Below are positions 50,756-59,252 of a stretch of 64,000 nt of DNA, piece by piece. A program made the translations under genes and the position numbers. The notes below the pieces were generated by a model. That model was not told the origin of the DNA and did no database searches. It saw only the letters and a program-made list of their open reading frames with translations. Source of the DNA: JAMOQA01 sp964420365 (lineage in GTDB: Bacteria > Acidobacteriota > Polarisedimenticolia > J045); the NCBI GenBank assembly GCA_964420365.1, contig CAYQTA010000114.1, positions 186,001-250,000 on the forward strand, given 5' to 3'. Each line of letters opens with the position of its first letter. The stretch's first letter is position 1.

Positions 50756-51645
50756 GGGCCGATCCGTTCTCCTTCCCGCTCGAGGTCCCGGTGCTGGACG
50801 ACGACGGGGAATCCCTCGCCGCGCAACACGGCTCCCAGGTGCTCGGCGATCGCCACCGACCGGTGCCGTCCGCCGGTGCATCCGACCGCCACGTTCAGGT
50901 AGCTCTTCCCCTCGTCGACGAACCGCGGCAGCAGGAACCCGAGGAGCTCCACCAGCCGTTCCAGGTACTCGCGCCAGTCCCCCGACCGCTCGAGGAAGGC
51001 GACGACCCGCGGGTCCCGGCCGTCACACGTCCTGAGCGCCGGGTCGAAGTACGGGTTGGGCAGGAAACGTGCGTCGAAGACCAGGTCGGCGTCCCGCGGC
51101 AGCCCGTACTTGAAGCCGAACGACACGACGCGGCAACGGAGCTGGGCCCCCGGGCCGCCGCCACCCCCGCGGAGGATCTCCTGCACGAGGCGACGCAGCT
51201 CGTGGGGGCTGAGATCGTCCGTCGCCACGACCCGGTCCGCGATCGCCCGCAGGTCGCACAGCAGGTCCGCCTCCCGGCGCACCGCGTCCACGAGGGGCAA
51301 CCCGGTCCCCTGGGACAGGGGGTGGGGCCGCCGGCTCTCGGAAAAACGGCGGACCAGCGTGTCCTCCGCGGCCTCGAGAAACAGCACCGTCAGCCGGACG
51401 TCGTCCCGGCGCCGCAACCGGTCGAGGATGTGGGGCAGCTCCGCCAGGTACTGCCTCTCCCGGGCGTCGACGACGAAGGCGCCGCGCGGCTCCTCGTCGC
51501 TTCCCCGGTCCAGCAGGTCGACGAACGGCTCGATCAGCGGCACCGGCAGGTTGTCCACGCAGAAGTACCCCAGGTCCTCGAGGCTCCGCAGGGCGAGCGT
51601 CTTGCCCGAACCGGACAGCCCGCTGACGACCACGACCCTGCTCAT
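50752..51645 (-). CDS. rapZ: RapZ-like P-loop protein (YvcJ family)
   Basis: A 297-residue RapZ. The N-terminal Walker A is GLSGSGKT (residues 9-16), then LEDLGYFCVDNLPVPLI, and RFSESRRPHPLS. The C-terminal domain has VVSFGFKYGLPRDADLVFDARFLPNPYFDP and VAVGCTGGRHRSVAIAEHL. Family members are nucleotide-binding regulators (adapter for small RNAs in enterobacteria). ATG overlaps hprK at the 5' end. Confidence 0.94.
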   Translation of the reverse strand: MSRVVVVSGLSGSGKTLALRSLEDLGYFCVDNLPVPLIEPFVDLLDRGSDEEPRGAFVVDARERQYLAELPHILDRLRRRDDVRLTVLFLEAAEDTLVRRFSESRRPHPLSQGTGLPLVDAVRREADLLCDLRAIADRVVATDDLSPHELRRLVQEILRGGGGGPGAQLRCRVVSFGFKYGLPRDADLVFDARFLPNPYFDPALRTCDGRDPRVVAFLERSGDWREYLERLVELLGFLLPRFVDEGKSYLNVAVGCTGGRHRSVAIAEHLGAVLRGEGFPVVVQHRDLEREGERIGP

Positions 51646-52625
51646 CGCCCCTCCTCCCCCTCGTCGGCGAGCCGGCGGCGGCCCTTCTCGATCTGGCGGA
51701 GCACGCTGGCCTGCATCTCGAGCGACGCGTCCTTTCCCCGCTCGAGCAGGAGCTGCCGCCTGGCGGCGACCTCGAGCAGGACCGCCACGTTTCGCCCGGG
51801 CGCGACCGGCATCTCGACGAGCGGCAGCGTCTTCCCCAGCAGCGTCCGGGTCCGGCGCTCCTGGCCGAGCCGGTCGATCCGGTCATCCGGCCCCGGATGG
51901 TAGAGGTGAACGACCTGTTCGACCACCTTCAGCTCCCGCACCGCCGTCACCCCGAACAGGTCCCGCACGTTGAGGATCCCGAGGCCGCGGACCTCGATGT
52001 AGTTCCGGCCGAGCTCGGGGGCATGCCCGATCAGGTCGCCGTCGACGAGCCGGACGATCACCGAGTCGTCGGCCACCAGCCGGTGCCCCCGCGCGAGCAG
52101 CTCGAGGGCGCACTCCGACTTGCCGATCCCCGACTCCCCGGTGATCAGGACGCCGAGCCCGAACAGGTCGACGAGCACGCCGTGCAGCCGGACCGATGGC
52201 GCCAGGCGGACCGACAGGTAGTGCAGGAGGACGTCGATCACCTCGGCGGTGGGCAGCGGGGAGACCAGCAGGACGAGCCCCTGTTCCCGGCAGCATTCCC
52301 GGAACCAGGCCGGCGGTTCCAGCCCCCGGGTGACGAGAAAGGCCGGCACCCGAGTCGAGCAGAGGCGCGCGATCACGCCCCGCGTGTCGAGGTCGCTCTC
52401 ACCGAGCCACCGGATCTCGCTGCGGCCGAGGACCTGGATCCGTTCCGGGTGGAAGTACTCCTCGAAGCCGGCGAGCACCAGGCCGGGCTTCTGGATGGTC
52501 GGAGAGGCGACCTCGCGTTCCAGGCGGTCCGTCCCCTCGAGGACGACCAGGCCCAGCCGCTCCCGCAGCGCGGAGAGCAGCTCGGCGACGGTCAGCGGAC
52601 CGGCCTCCACCGCGCGGGCGTCCAC
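51642..52625 (-). CDS. hprK: HPr kinase/phosphorylase
   Basis: A 327-residue HprK that phosphorylates and dephosphorylates HPr at Ser46. The N-terminal domain is followed by the kinase core with Walker A GESGIGKS (residues 163-170), HRLVADDSVIV, RGLGILNVRDLFGV (C-terminal signature region) and LVEMPVAPGRN. The GTG at 52625 is preferred because GGAGGGAGGTGGCCC lies directly upstream; an ATG at 52655 would add 10 residues. It begins the PTS regulatory run. Confidence 0.94.
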   Translation of the reverse strand: MDARAVEAGPLTVAELLSALRERLGLVVLEGTDRLEREVASPTIQKPGLVLAGFEEYFHPERIQVLGRSEIRWLGESDLDTRGVIARLCSTRVPAFLVTRGLEPPAWFRECCREQGLVLLVSPLPTAEVIDVLLHYLSVRLAPSVRLHGVLVDLFGLGVLITGESGIGKSECALELLARGHRLVADDSVIVRLVDGDLIGHAPELGRNYIEVRGLGILNVRDLFGVTAVRELKVVEQVVHLYHPGPDDRIDRLGQERRTRTLLGKTLPLVEMPVAPGRNVAVLLEVAARRQLLLERGKDASLEMQASVLRQIEKGRRRLADEGEEGR

Positions 52626-52727
52626 GGGCCACCTCCCTCCGCCCTTGGCGGGCATCCTCTTCCAGGTCAACGCCTTGGCAGGCCGGCCCGTCCGGGTGCC
52701 GCCGGGAAGGCCCGCCCCCCCGCACGA

Positions 52728-52756
52728 TTCCCACCGGACCGGCTTTCGGACATAAT
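52728..52756 (+). promoter_or_regulatory. Candidate promoter of the type II GAPDH-like gene
   Basis: TTCCCA (52728-52733), 17 bp, CATAAT (52751-52756) on the plus strand, giving a leader of about 100 nt. It lies in the 238 bp divergent gap between hprK and the GAPDH-like gene, in which I saw no gene. Confidence 0.45.
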
Positions 52757-52863
52757 AGCGGACCTGCGCGGGGCGGACGTCCCCGCGGGGCGGTTCGCGG
52801 CCCGCGGCCGCGCACGATTGCCCTCCGGCCACCCGCGGAGCGGCACGAGGGAGCTAGGGGAAG

Positions 52864-53943
52864 ATGGCGAAGAAGATCGTCCACGTGGTCGGCACCGGCA
52901 CCATCGGCGAGCCCCTGATCGGGCTCCTCTGCGATTTCCGGGACCAGCTCGGCATCGACGAGGTCACGTTCCACAAGCGGACCCCCCTGACGACCGACCG
53001 CTCGAAGGTCGTTCACCTGATCCGCCGGGGCGCCCGGTTCGCGACCGATTCCAAGGCGTTCGACGGCTTCCGGGAGCTGGGCCTGGAACCGGAGTTCGAG
53101 ACCCACGAGGCGATCGACCGGGCCTCCGTCGTCATCGACTGCACACCCTCCGGGGTTGGCCAGCAGAACAAGACGGAGTACTACGAGAAGTTCCTCCACA
53201 ACACCCTCGGCTTCATCGCGCAGGGCAGCGAGTTCGGCTTCGGCAAGCCGTACGCGCGGGGCGTCAACGACGGGGCCCTGGCTCCCGGCGAGGACCGGTT
53301 CATCCAGGTCGTTTCCTGCAACACCCACAACCTCTCGGTCCTCGTCAACACGGTCGCCCTCGAGGACGGCGGTCCCGACAACCTGGTCGAGGGACGCTTC
53401 GTCTGCATCCGCCGGGCCAACGACATCAGCCAGGCCGGGTCGTTCGTTCCCTCCCCGGAGGTCGGGAAGCACAAGGACCCGAAGTTCGGCACCCATCACG
53501 CCCGGGACGCGTGGCACCTGTTCCAGACCCTCGGGTACGACCTGAACCTCTACAGCTCGGCCCTCAAGATCAACACGCAGTACATGCACACGATCTGGTT
53601 CACGATCGTCGTGCGGAACCGGGTCACCGTCGACGACATCGTCGACCGCTTCCGGGCCAACGACCGGATCGCCCTCACCTGGAAGAAGACGGCCAACCTC
53701 GTCTTCTCCTTCGGCCGGGACCACGGCCACTACGGCCGGATCCTCAACCAGACGGTCGTCCCCCACGAGACCCTTGCCGTGCGCGAAACGGCGCGCGGCT
53801 ACGAGGTCGTCGGCTTCTGCTTCACCCCCCAGGACGGAAACGCGCTCCTCTCGTCGGTCGCCGCGGCGTCCTGGTTCCTCGACCCGGAGAACTACGAGCG
53901 GAAGATCCAGTGCCTGTCTCCCTGGTTCTTCGACGAGGTCTAG
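52864..53943 (+). CDS. Type II (archaeal-class) glyceraldehyde-3-phosphate dehydrogenase-like protein
   Basis: A 359-residue Rossmann-fold oxidoreductase. VVGTGTIGEPLIGLL is the nucleotide-binding loop. IDCTPSGVGQQNK, then QVVSCNTHN with Cys152 and PKFGTHHARDA with His211-His212, match the archaeal (class II) phosphorylating GAPDH pattern, not the bacterial class I. It should oxidise glyceraldehyde 3-phosphate, probably with NADP. Substrate is inferred from family only. AGGGAGCTAGGGG precedes the ATG. It is the only plus-strand gene in this stretch, bounded by a bidirectional hairpin. Confidence 0.75.
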   Translation: MAKKIVHVVGTGTIGEPLIGLLCDFRDQLGIDEVTFHKRTPLTTDRSKVVHLIRRGARFATDSKAFDGFRELGLEPEFETHEAIDRASVVIDCTPSGVGQQNKTEYYEKFLHNTLGFIAQGSEFGFGKPYARGVNDGALAPGEDRFIQVVSCNTHNLSVLVNTVALEDGGPDNLVEGRFVCIRRANDISQAGSFVPSPEVGKHKDPKFGTHHARDAWHLFQTLGYDLNLYSSALKINTQYMHTIWFTIVVRNRVTVDDIVDRFRANDRIALTWKKTANLVFSFGRDHGHYGRILNQTVVPHETLAVRETARGYEVVGFCFTPQDGNALLSSVAAASWFLDPENYERKIQCLSPWFFDEV

Positions 53944-53967
53944 ACACCCCCCGCGGGGGCACGAAAC

Positions 53968-53992
53968 GAGGGGGCGCCGCCGGCGCCCCCTC
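53968..53992. terminator. Bidirectional hairpin between GAPDH-like gene and fabF
   Basis: GAGGGGGCGCC (53968-53978), loop GCC, GGCGCCCCCTC (53982-53992): a perfect 11 bp stem in the 79 bp convergent gap. On the minus strand it is followed by CGTTTCG, on the plus strand by TTCC, so it can serve both genes. Confidence 0.7.
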
Positions 53993-54022
53993 TTCCGATC
54001 CCCGGGGCCCCGTCTCCCGGCC

Positions 54023-55264
54023 TCAGGCGCGCCGGAAGACCAGGCAGGCGTTGGTACCACCGAAGCCGAACGAGTTGGAGAGGGCGGCACGCAGCGGGAC
54101 CTCGCGGGCCCCGTCGCGAACGACGTCCAACCGGACCTCCGGGTCCTGGTTCTCGACGTTGACCGTCGGATGGACGAGGCCCCGGGCGAGGGAAAGGACG
54201 GTCACCACGGCCTCGAAACCGCCGGCAGCCCCGAGCAGGTGGCCGACCATCGACTTCGTCGACGAGACCATCACCCGGTCGGCGTCCGCCCCGAACACCT
54301 CGCGGATCGCCCGCGCCTCGACGACGTCACCCGCGGGGGTCGACGTGCCATGGGCATTCACGTAGTCGACGTCGGCAGCGGACAGGCCCGCGTCGGCAAG
54401 GGCGGCACGCATCACCCGCTTCATGCCGTCCCCCGAGGGTTCCGGCGCCGACATGTGCCAGGCGTCGGCGCTCATCCCGAAGCCGGCCAGCTCGGCCAGC
54501 GGCTTCGCGCCCCGCTTCCGCGCGTGCTCCTCCGTCTCGAGCACCAGGAGGCCGCATCCCTCCCCCATCACGAAGCCGTCCCGGTCCCGGTCGAACGGGC
54601 GGGAGGCCCGCTCCGGCTCGTCGTTCCGGGTGGACAGGGCACGCATCGAGCAGAAGCCGCCGACGGCCATCGGGCAGATCACGGCCTCGGTGCCCCCGGC
54701 GATCATCACGTCGGCATCCCCGTGCTGGAGGATCCGCAGGGCGTCACCGATCGCGTGGTTGCCGGTGGCGCAGGCCGTCACGGTGGCCGAGTTCGGGCCG
54801 CGCAGCCCGAATGCCATGGACACCATGCCCCCGGCGAGGTTGATGATCATGCCGGGAATCAGGAAGGGGGAGATCCGCCGGGGACCCCGCTCGAGGAAGA
54901 CCGCGTGCTGCTCCTCGAGCAGGCGCAGGCCACCGATCCCGGACCCGATGACGACGCCGGCCCGGTCCCTGTCGACCCGCTCCAGGTCGAGACCGGCGGA
55001 CTCGATTGCCATCCGGGCCGCCGCGACGGCGAAGTGGATGAACCGGTCGGTCTTGCGTACGTCCTTCGGGTCGAGCCACGTCTCCGGGTCGAACCCCCGC
55101 ACCTCTCCCGCGATGCGCGACGAGAACTTCGAGGCGTCGAACTGGGTGATCGGCCCGATCCCGGACCGCCCCTCGAGCAGGGCGGAGAAGCAGCTCTCCG
55201 CGTCGAGGCCCACCGGCCCGATCGCGGCGACCCCGGTCACGAGGACGCGGCGCGTCGCTCCCAT
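54023..55264 (-). CDS. fabF: Beta-ketoacyl-ACP synthase II
   Basis: A 413-residue condensing enzyme of fatty acid elongation. The triad is Cys165 (TVTACATGNHA), His305 (NAHGTSTPAGD) and His342 (MVGHLLGAAGG). Length and motif order match FabF rather than FabH. It is the last gene of the fab run, 22 bp after acpP. Confidence 0.96.
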   Translation of the reverse strand: MGATRRVLVTGVAAIGPVGLDAESCFSALLEGRSGIGPITQFDASKFSSRIAGEVRGFDPETWLDPKDVRKTDRFIHFAVAAARMAIESAGLDLERVDRDRAGVVIGSGIGGLRLLEEQHAVFLERGPRRISPFLIPGMIINLAGGMVSMAFGLRGPNSATVTACATGNHAIGDALRILQHGDADVMIAGGTEAVICPMAVGGFCSMRALSTRNDEPERASRPFDRDRDGFVMGEGCGLLVLETEEHARKRGAKPLAELAGFGMSADAWHMSAPEPSGDGMKRVMRAALADAGLSAADVDYVNAHGTSTPAGDVVEARAIREVFGADADRVMVSSTKSMVGHLLGAAGGFEAVVTVLSLARGLVHPTVNVENQDPEVRLDVVRDGAREVPLRAALSNSFGFGGTNACLVFRRA

Positions 55265-55286
55265 GCGGATCTCCCCGCGAGCGGCC

Positions 55287-55529
55287 TCAGCCGAGGCTCT
55301 TCTCGATGAAGTTGATCGCGTCGCCGACCGTCCGGATGTTGTCGGCGTCCTGCTCCTGGATCTCGATGCCGAACTCCTCCTCGAGGGTCATCACCAGCTC
55401 GACAATCTCGAGGGAATCCGCGCCCAGCTCGTCGAACGACTTCTCCTCGGACAGGTTCGCCGGGTCGGTCTTCAGGCGCTCCGCCACGACCTCGATCACC
55501 TTCTGCTTGATCTCGTCCCTGCTCGGCAT
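55287..55529 (-). CDS. acpP: Acyl carrier protein
   Basis: An 80-residue ACP with phosphopantetheine attachment at Ser39 in GADSLEIVELVMTLEEEFG. Helical, acidic, of usual length. It lies 39 bp after fabG. Confidence 0.97.
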   Translation of the reverse strand: MPSRDEIKQKVIEVVAERLKTDPANLSEEKSFDELGADSLEIVELVMTLEEEFGIEIQEQDADNIRTVGDAINFIEKSLG

Positions 55530-55568
55530 CGATCGGAACCTCCTTCGCGGGCGCCCGGCGCCCGCCGC

Positions 55569-56336
55569 TTACATGTCCATGCCTCCGTTCACGTCGAGGA
55601 CCTCGCCCGTGATGTACGACGCCGCATCCGATAGGAGGAACGCGACGGTCCCGGCGATGTCCCCGGGCGTTCCCAGCCTGCCCAGGGGCACGAGCCCCAG
55701 CAGCTTCTCCCGCGCCGCCTCCGGCAACGCCCGGGTCATGTCGGTGTCGATGAACCCGGGCGCCACCGCGTTGGCGGTGATGTTTCGCGAGGCGACCTCC
55801 CGCGCCAGGGACCGGATGAACCCGATGATGCCGGCCTTGCTCGCCGCGTAGTTGGCCTGGCCGGCGTTCCCCATCCGTCCGACGACGCTCGTGATCGCCA
55901 CGATCCGTCCGTAACGGGCCCGGATCATACCCGGGAGGAGGGCCCTTGTCACCACGAACGCGCCGGTCAGGTTGGCCCGGATCGGCGCCTCCCAGTCCGC
56001 GAGGGACATCCGCATCAGGAGCCCGTCCCGGGTCATCCCGGCGTTCAGGACGAGCAGCGGGATCCCGCCGTCGCCCCGCGTCTCCTTCGCCAGGGCGGAC
56101 AGCGCTTCCAGGGCCTCCTCCGGCCGATCCAGGTCGAGAGCGAAGCCCCGGGCCGATCCGCCCCGCTGCCGGATCTCCTCCGCCACCGCCTCCGCGCGGC
56201 CGAGGTCCCGCCCGGTCAGGATCACCTCGGCTCCCGCCGCGGCAAGGGTCTCCGCGATCGCCCGGCCGATCCCCCGGGTTCCCCCGGTGACCAGCGCCCG
56301 CTTCCCGTCGATCCCCGGCCAGCTCGTCCCGCTCAT
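55569..56336 (-). CDS. fabG: 3-oxoacyl-ACP reductase
   Basis: A 255-residue short-chain dehydrogenase: NADP loop TGGTRGIG (17-24), LNAGMTRDGLL, catalytic Ser150 (AITSVVG), Tyr163 and Lys167 (NYAASKAGI). It reduces beta-ketoacyl-ACP. The ATG at 56336 overlaps the fabD stop (ATGA). A short N-terminal extension precedes the loop. Confidence 0.96.
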   Translation of the reverse strand: MSGTSWPGIDGKRALVTGGTRGIGRAIAETLAAAGAEVILTGRDLGRAEAVAEEIRQRGGSARGFALDLDRPEEALEALSALAKETRGDGGIPLLVLNAGMTRDGLLMRMSLADWEAPIRANLTGAFVVTRALLPGMIRARYGRIVAITSVVGRMGNAGQANYAASKAGIIGFIRSLAREVASRNITANAVAPGFIDTDMTRALPEAAREKLLGLVPLGRLGTPGDIAGTVAFLLSDAASYITGEVLDVNGGMDM

Positions 56337-57289
56337 GCCGTGCCTCCCAGGGCGGCCAGCACCGCCTCGAGTTCCTCGGGGGTTCCGCAGGGCATCACCC
56401 GGATCGTCTCCACGGAGCGCCGGGCGAGCCCGGCGAGCACCTTCCCCGGCCCGATCTCCGCCGCCGTGGAGCCCGGCCACTCCGCCTCCAGGAGCCGCAT
56501 CGTGTCGACCCACCGCACCGGCGAAGCGACCTGCGCCACCAGCTTGCGCCGCGCCTCCTCCCCCGAGCTCCCGGGACGCGCATCCACGTTCGCCACGACG
56601 GGAAAACGCCCGTCCGCGAACGGGACCTCCGCGAGAAACGCCGCCAGCCGCTCGGCGGCGGGCTCCATCAGGGGGGAGTGGAACGGCGCGCTCACCTTGA
56701 GGGGAATCGCCCGCCTGGCACCGGCATCCCGGGCCCGGCCGACGAGGCGCTCGACCGCGCTCGCGTGGCCGGCGACGACCACCTGGTCCGGTGCGTTGAA
56801 GTTCGCCGGGACGAGAACCTCGTCGCCCTCACGGCTGGCCGCGCAGAGCTCCTCGACCGCGGCACCGTCGAGCCCGATCACCGCCGCCATCGCCCCGACC
56901 CCTACGGGGACCGCCTCCTGCATCGCTTCGCCACGCAGTCGCACCGCCCGCAGGGCGTCCGCGAAGGCCAGGGTGCCACTGGCGACCAGGGCCGAGTACT
57001 CGCCGAGGGAGTGTCCGGCTGCCGCCGCCGGCAGCGGGACCCGCCGCTCGAGAACCCGGAACGCGGCGGTCGATACCGTCAGCAGGGCCGGCTGCGTGTT
57101 CCGCGTCAGCCGGAGTTCCTCCTCGGGTCCCTCCCAGCAGAGTCCCGAGATGGATTCCCCCAGGACGTCGTCCGCCTCCGCGAAGACCTCCCGGGCCTCC
57201 GGCCAGCGGTCGGCGAGGGCCTTCCCCATGCCGACCGCCTGGCTCCCCTGGCCCGGGAACAGCGCGATCCAGCCGGTTCCGGTTGCCAT
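56333..57289 (-). CDS. fabD: Malonyl-CoA:ACP transacylase
   Basis: A 318-residue acyltransferase with FPGQGSQAVGMG at the N-terminus, active Ser94 in GHSLGEY, and the catalytic His in SAPFHSPLM. It transfers malonyl from CoA to ACP. A strong purine-rich site precedes the ATG. Confidence 0.96.
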   Translation of the reverse strand: MATGTGWIALFPGQGSQAVGMGKALADRWPEAREVFAEADDVLGESISGLCWEGPEEELRLTRNTQPALLTVSTAAFRVLERRVPLPAAAAGHSLGEYSALVASGTLAFADALRAVRLRGEAMQEAVPVGVGAMAAVIGLDGAAVEELCAASREGDEVLVPANFNAPDQVVVAGHASAVERLVGRARDAGARRAIPLKVSAPFHSPLMEPAAERLAAFLAEVPFADGRFPVVANVDARPGSSGEEARRKLVAQVASPVRWVDTMRLLEAEWPGSTAAEIGPGKVLAGLARRSVETIRVMPCGTPEELEAVLAALGGTA

Positions 57290-57320
57290 CCGAGTCCTCT
57301 CTCCCCCTTGCGGGCGGTGT

Positions 57321-58349
57321 TCAGTGCACCAGGCGCTCCTCGGCCCGGTGGAGTTCCTCGATGTCCGCCCCGATCCGCTCCGCGATCCGCTCCCTCGCGG
57401 CCGCGTCGCCGACCCGCAGCGCGTTGCGGATCGCCTTGGCCCGGGAACGTCCGTGGGCCACGACCGAGACCTTCTTGAGACCGAGCAGCGGCACGCCCCC
57501 GTACTCCGCGTAGTCGGTCCGGCGCCTGAGCTCGCCGAACGCCTTGCGCAGGAAGAACGCCCCGACCTTGCGGAAGAAGGTCTTCGTGACCTCGTCCCGG
57601 ATCATCCCGACGATCGCCTCCGCGATTCCTTCCCCGACCTTGAGCGCGATGTTGCCGACGAAACCGTCGCAGACGACAACGTCCGCCCGGTCGCCGAACA
57701 GGTGGGTGCCCTCGACGTTGCCGACGAAGTTGATCGACGTCTCGCGGAGGATCCGTGCGACCTCGCGCAGCGTATCGTTCCCCTTCGTATCCTCCTCGCC
57801 GATGCTGAGGAGGGCCACGCGCGGGTTCTCGACGCCGAAGATGCGCCGGGCGTAGTGGGAGCCCATCACCGCGAACTGCCGCAGGTGCTCCGTGCGGCAG
57901 TCCACGTTGGCCCCGGCGTCGAGGAGGATCGTGTACCCGCCCGTCCGGCGCGGCAGCGGCGCGGGCAACGCGGGCCGGTCGACCCCCGGGATGAGTCCGT
58001 AGATCACCTTCGAGACGGCCATCACCGCGCCGGTGTGCCCGGCGGAGACGAACGCCGTCGCCTTCCCGTCCCGGACGAGCCGGGCCCCGACGTGGATCGA
58101 GGAGTCCCGCTTGCTCCGGACCGACGTGATCTTCTCCCCGAAACCGATCACCTGGCTCGCCGGGACGATCTCGAGGGCGAGGCCCGACGTGTCCAGGCCG
58201 GCGAGGACGCGCTCGATAGGGTCCGGCTGGCCGACGAGCAGGACCTTCCGCCCGCTCAGCCGGGCATACTCCACCGCTCCCCGGACGATCTCGCCCGGGG
58301 CGTGGTCTCCGCCCATCGCGTCGAGGGCGATTCCCGGTCGCTCGGTCAA
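57321..58349 (-). CDS. plsX: Phosphate acyltransferase PlsX
   Basis: A 342-residue PlsX that makes acyl-phosphate from acyl-ACP for phospholipid synthesis. Signatures are GIALDAMGGDHAP, SAGHTGAVMAVS, LDAGANVDCRTEHL and NVEGTHLFGDRADVVVCDGFVGNIALK. The start codon is TTG at 58349; no in-frame ATG fits. It is placed between rpmF and fabD; fabH, usual here, is absent. Confidence 0.95.
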   Translation of the reverse strand: MTERPGIALDAMGGDHAPGEIVRGAVEYARLSGRKVLLVGQPDPIERVLAGLDTSGLALEIVPASQVIGFGEKITSVRSKRDSSIHVGARLVRDGKATAFVSAGHTGAVMAVSKVIYGLIPGVDRPALPAPLPRRTGGYTILLDAGANVDCRTEHLRQFAVMGSHYARRIFGVENPRVALLSIGEEDTKGNDTLREVARILRETSINFVGNVEGTHLFGDRADVVVCDGFVGNIALKVGEGIAEAIVGMIRDEVTKTFFRKVGAFFLRKAFGELRRRTDYAEYGGVPLLGLKKVSVVAHGRSRAKAIRNALRVGDAAARERIAERIGADIEELHRAEERLVH

Positions 58350-58374
58350 GGCCAGGGGTCCGTTCCCGGGAGGA

Positions 58375-58557
58375 TCAGACTTCCTCGGTCTCGACGATCT
58401 CGCGGCCCTTGTACCAGCCGCACGACGGGCAGACCCGGTGCGGGAGCTTCAGCTCCTGGCAGTTCGGGCACCGGGACAGGGACCGGGTCCGGAGGGCATC
58501 GTGGGCCCGCCGCTTGTCGCGGCGCGCCTTGGAGTGGCGCCTCTTGGGATTGGGCAT
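58375..58557 (-). CDS. rpmF: Ribosomal protein bL32
   Basis: A 60-residue L32 with the zinc-binding form: Cys30, Cys33, Cys43 and Cys46 (CPNC and CPSC). Basic N-terminus NPKRRHSKARRDKRRAH. It overlaps no gene and lies between the yceD-like gene and plsX, the conserved order. Confidence 0.97.
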   Translation of the reverse strand: MPNPKRRHSKARRDKRRAHDALRTRSLSRCPNCQELKLPHRVCPSCGWYKGREIVETEEV

Positions 58558-58560
58558 CGC

Positions 58561-59121
58561 TCACTTCCTCCCGGAGGAGCCCCGGCTCCTCCGCTCGAGC
58601 ACGAGTTTCAGGTCGGCGAGCGCCCGGAAGCGCTCGTCCACGGGAACCTCGCAACGGCAGGGTTCCCGGTTGAGGTCGGCCCCGCAGCCGGGGCACAGCC
58701 CCCGGCACTCGGGCCGACACAGCGGCCGGTAGGGCAACGCCAGGTCCACCTGCTCCTGCAACACGGCCCCGAAATCGACCGTCTCCCCCTCGAGGGGGTA
58801 GAGGTCCAGGGCGTCCGGGTCGTCTCTCCCGCCCTCCCAGGCCGAGGCGGTCGCCTCTCCCAGGTCCGGCAGGAGGAACAGCCGGAACCGTCGCTCGAGC
58901 CGGAGGTCGAACGGCGCGAGGCAGCGGCTGCAATGCAGGTGGGCCACCGTCTCGAAGGTGGCGACGAGCTCCACGCCCCGGCGGGTCTTCCGGATCCGTC
59001 CGCGGAACGTCGCTGGCTCGCACGCGACCGTCTCCCCTCCTTCCCAGGGAAAGGAGGGAATCGGTACAACGTGGTCGAGGGCCACGCCCCGCGCGTCCAG
59101 GTCACCGATGTCGAAGAGCAC
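58561..59121 (-). CDS. yceD: YceD/DUF177 protein linked to rpmF
   Basis: A 186-residue DUF177 protein. HLHCSRCLAPFDLRLERRF carries the CxxC motif, LPYRPLCRPECRGLCPGCGADLN a second metal-binding cluster. In the plant/bacterial family it is connected with 23S rRNA maturation, as far as I know. GTG start at 59121 with a weak GGTGG site. It heads the fab operon behind the TATAAT promoter. Confidence 0.88.
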   Translation of the reverse strand: MLFDIGDLDARGVALDHVVPIPSFPWEGGETVACEPATFRGRIRKTRRGVELVATFETVAHLHCSRCLAPFDLRLERRFRLFLLPDLGEATASAWEGGRDDPDALDLYPLEGETVDFGAVLQEQVDLALPYRPLCRPECRGLCPGCGADLNREPCRCEVPVDERFRALADLKLVLERRSRGSSGRK

Positions 59122-59162
59122 GAAACCACCTTGCCCGCCCCTCCCGGGGCACGGGCGCGCGG

Positions 59163-59190
59163 ATTATAGCAGCGCCCCATCCGGCGCCAA
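59163..59190 (-). promoter_or_regulatory. Extended -10 promoter of the yceD-rpmF-plsX-fab operon
   Basis: TTGGCG (59185-59190), a 16 bp spacer ending in TGC, and a perfect TATAAT (59163-59168) on the minus strand. The TGC-TATAAT arrangement is an extended -10. The transcription start near 59156 gives a 35 nt leader. It is the best promoter match in the window. Confidence 0.8.
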
Positions 59191-59199
59191 AACGACGAG

Positions 59200-59221
59200 C
59201 GGCCCGGGGTTTCCCGGGCCG
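59200..59221 (-). terminator. Terminator of the lytic transglycosylase gene
   Basis: CGGCCCGGG (59221-59213), loop AAAC, CCCGGGCCG (59208-59200) on the minus strand, followed a few bases later by a short TTTT run. It lies 32 bp after the stop codon and just upstream of the fab promoter. Confidence 0.6.
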
Positions 59222-59252
59222 ACGGGCGGGCTCCCCGGCTCTCGACCCCGGG

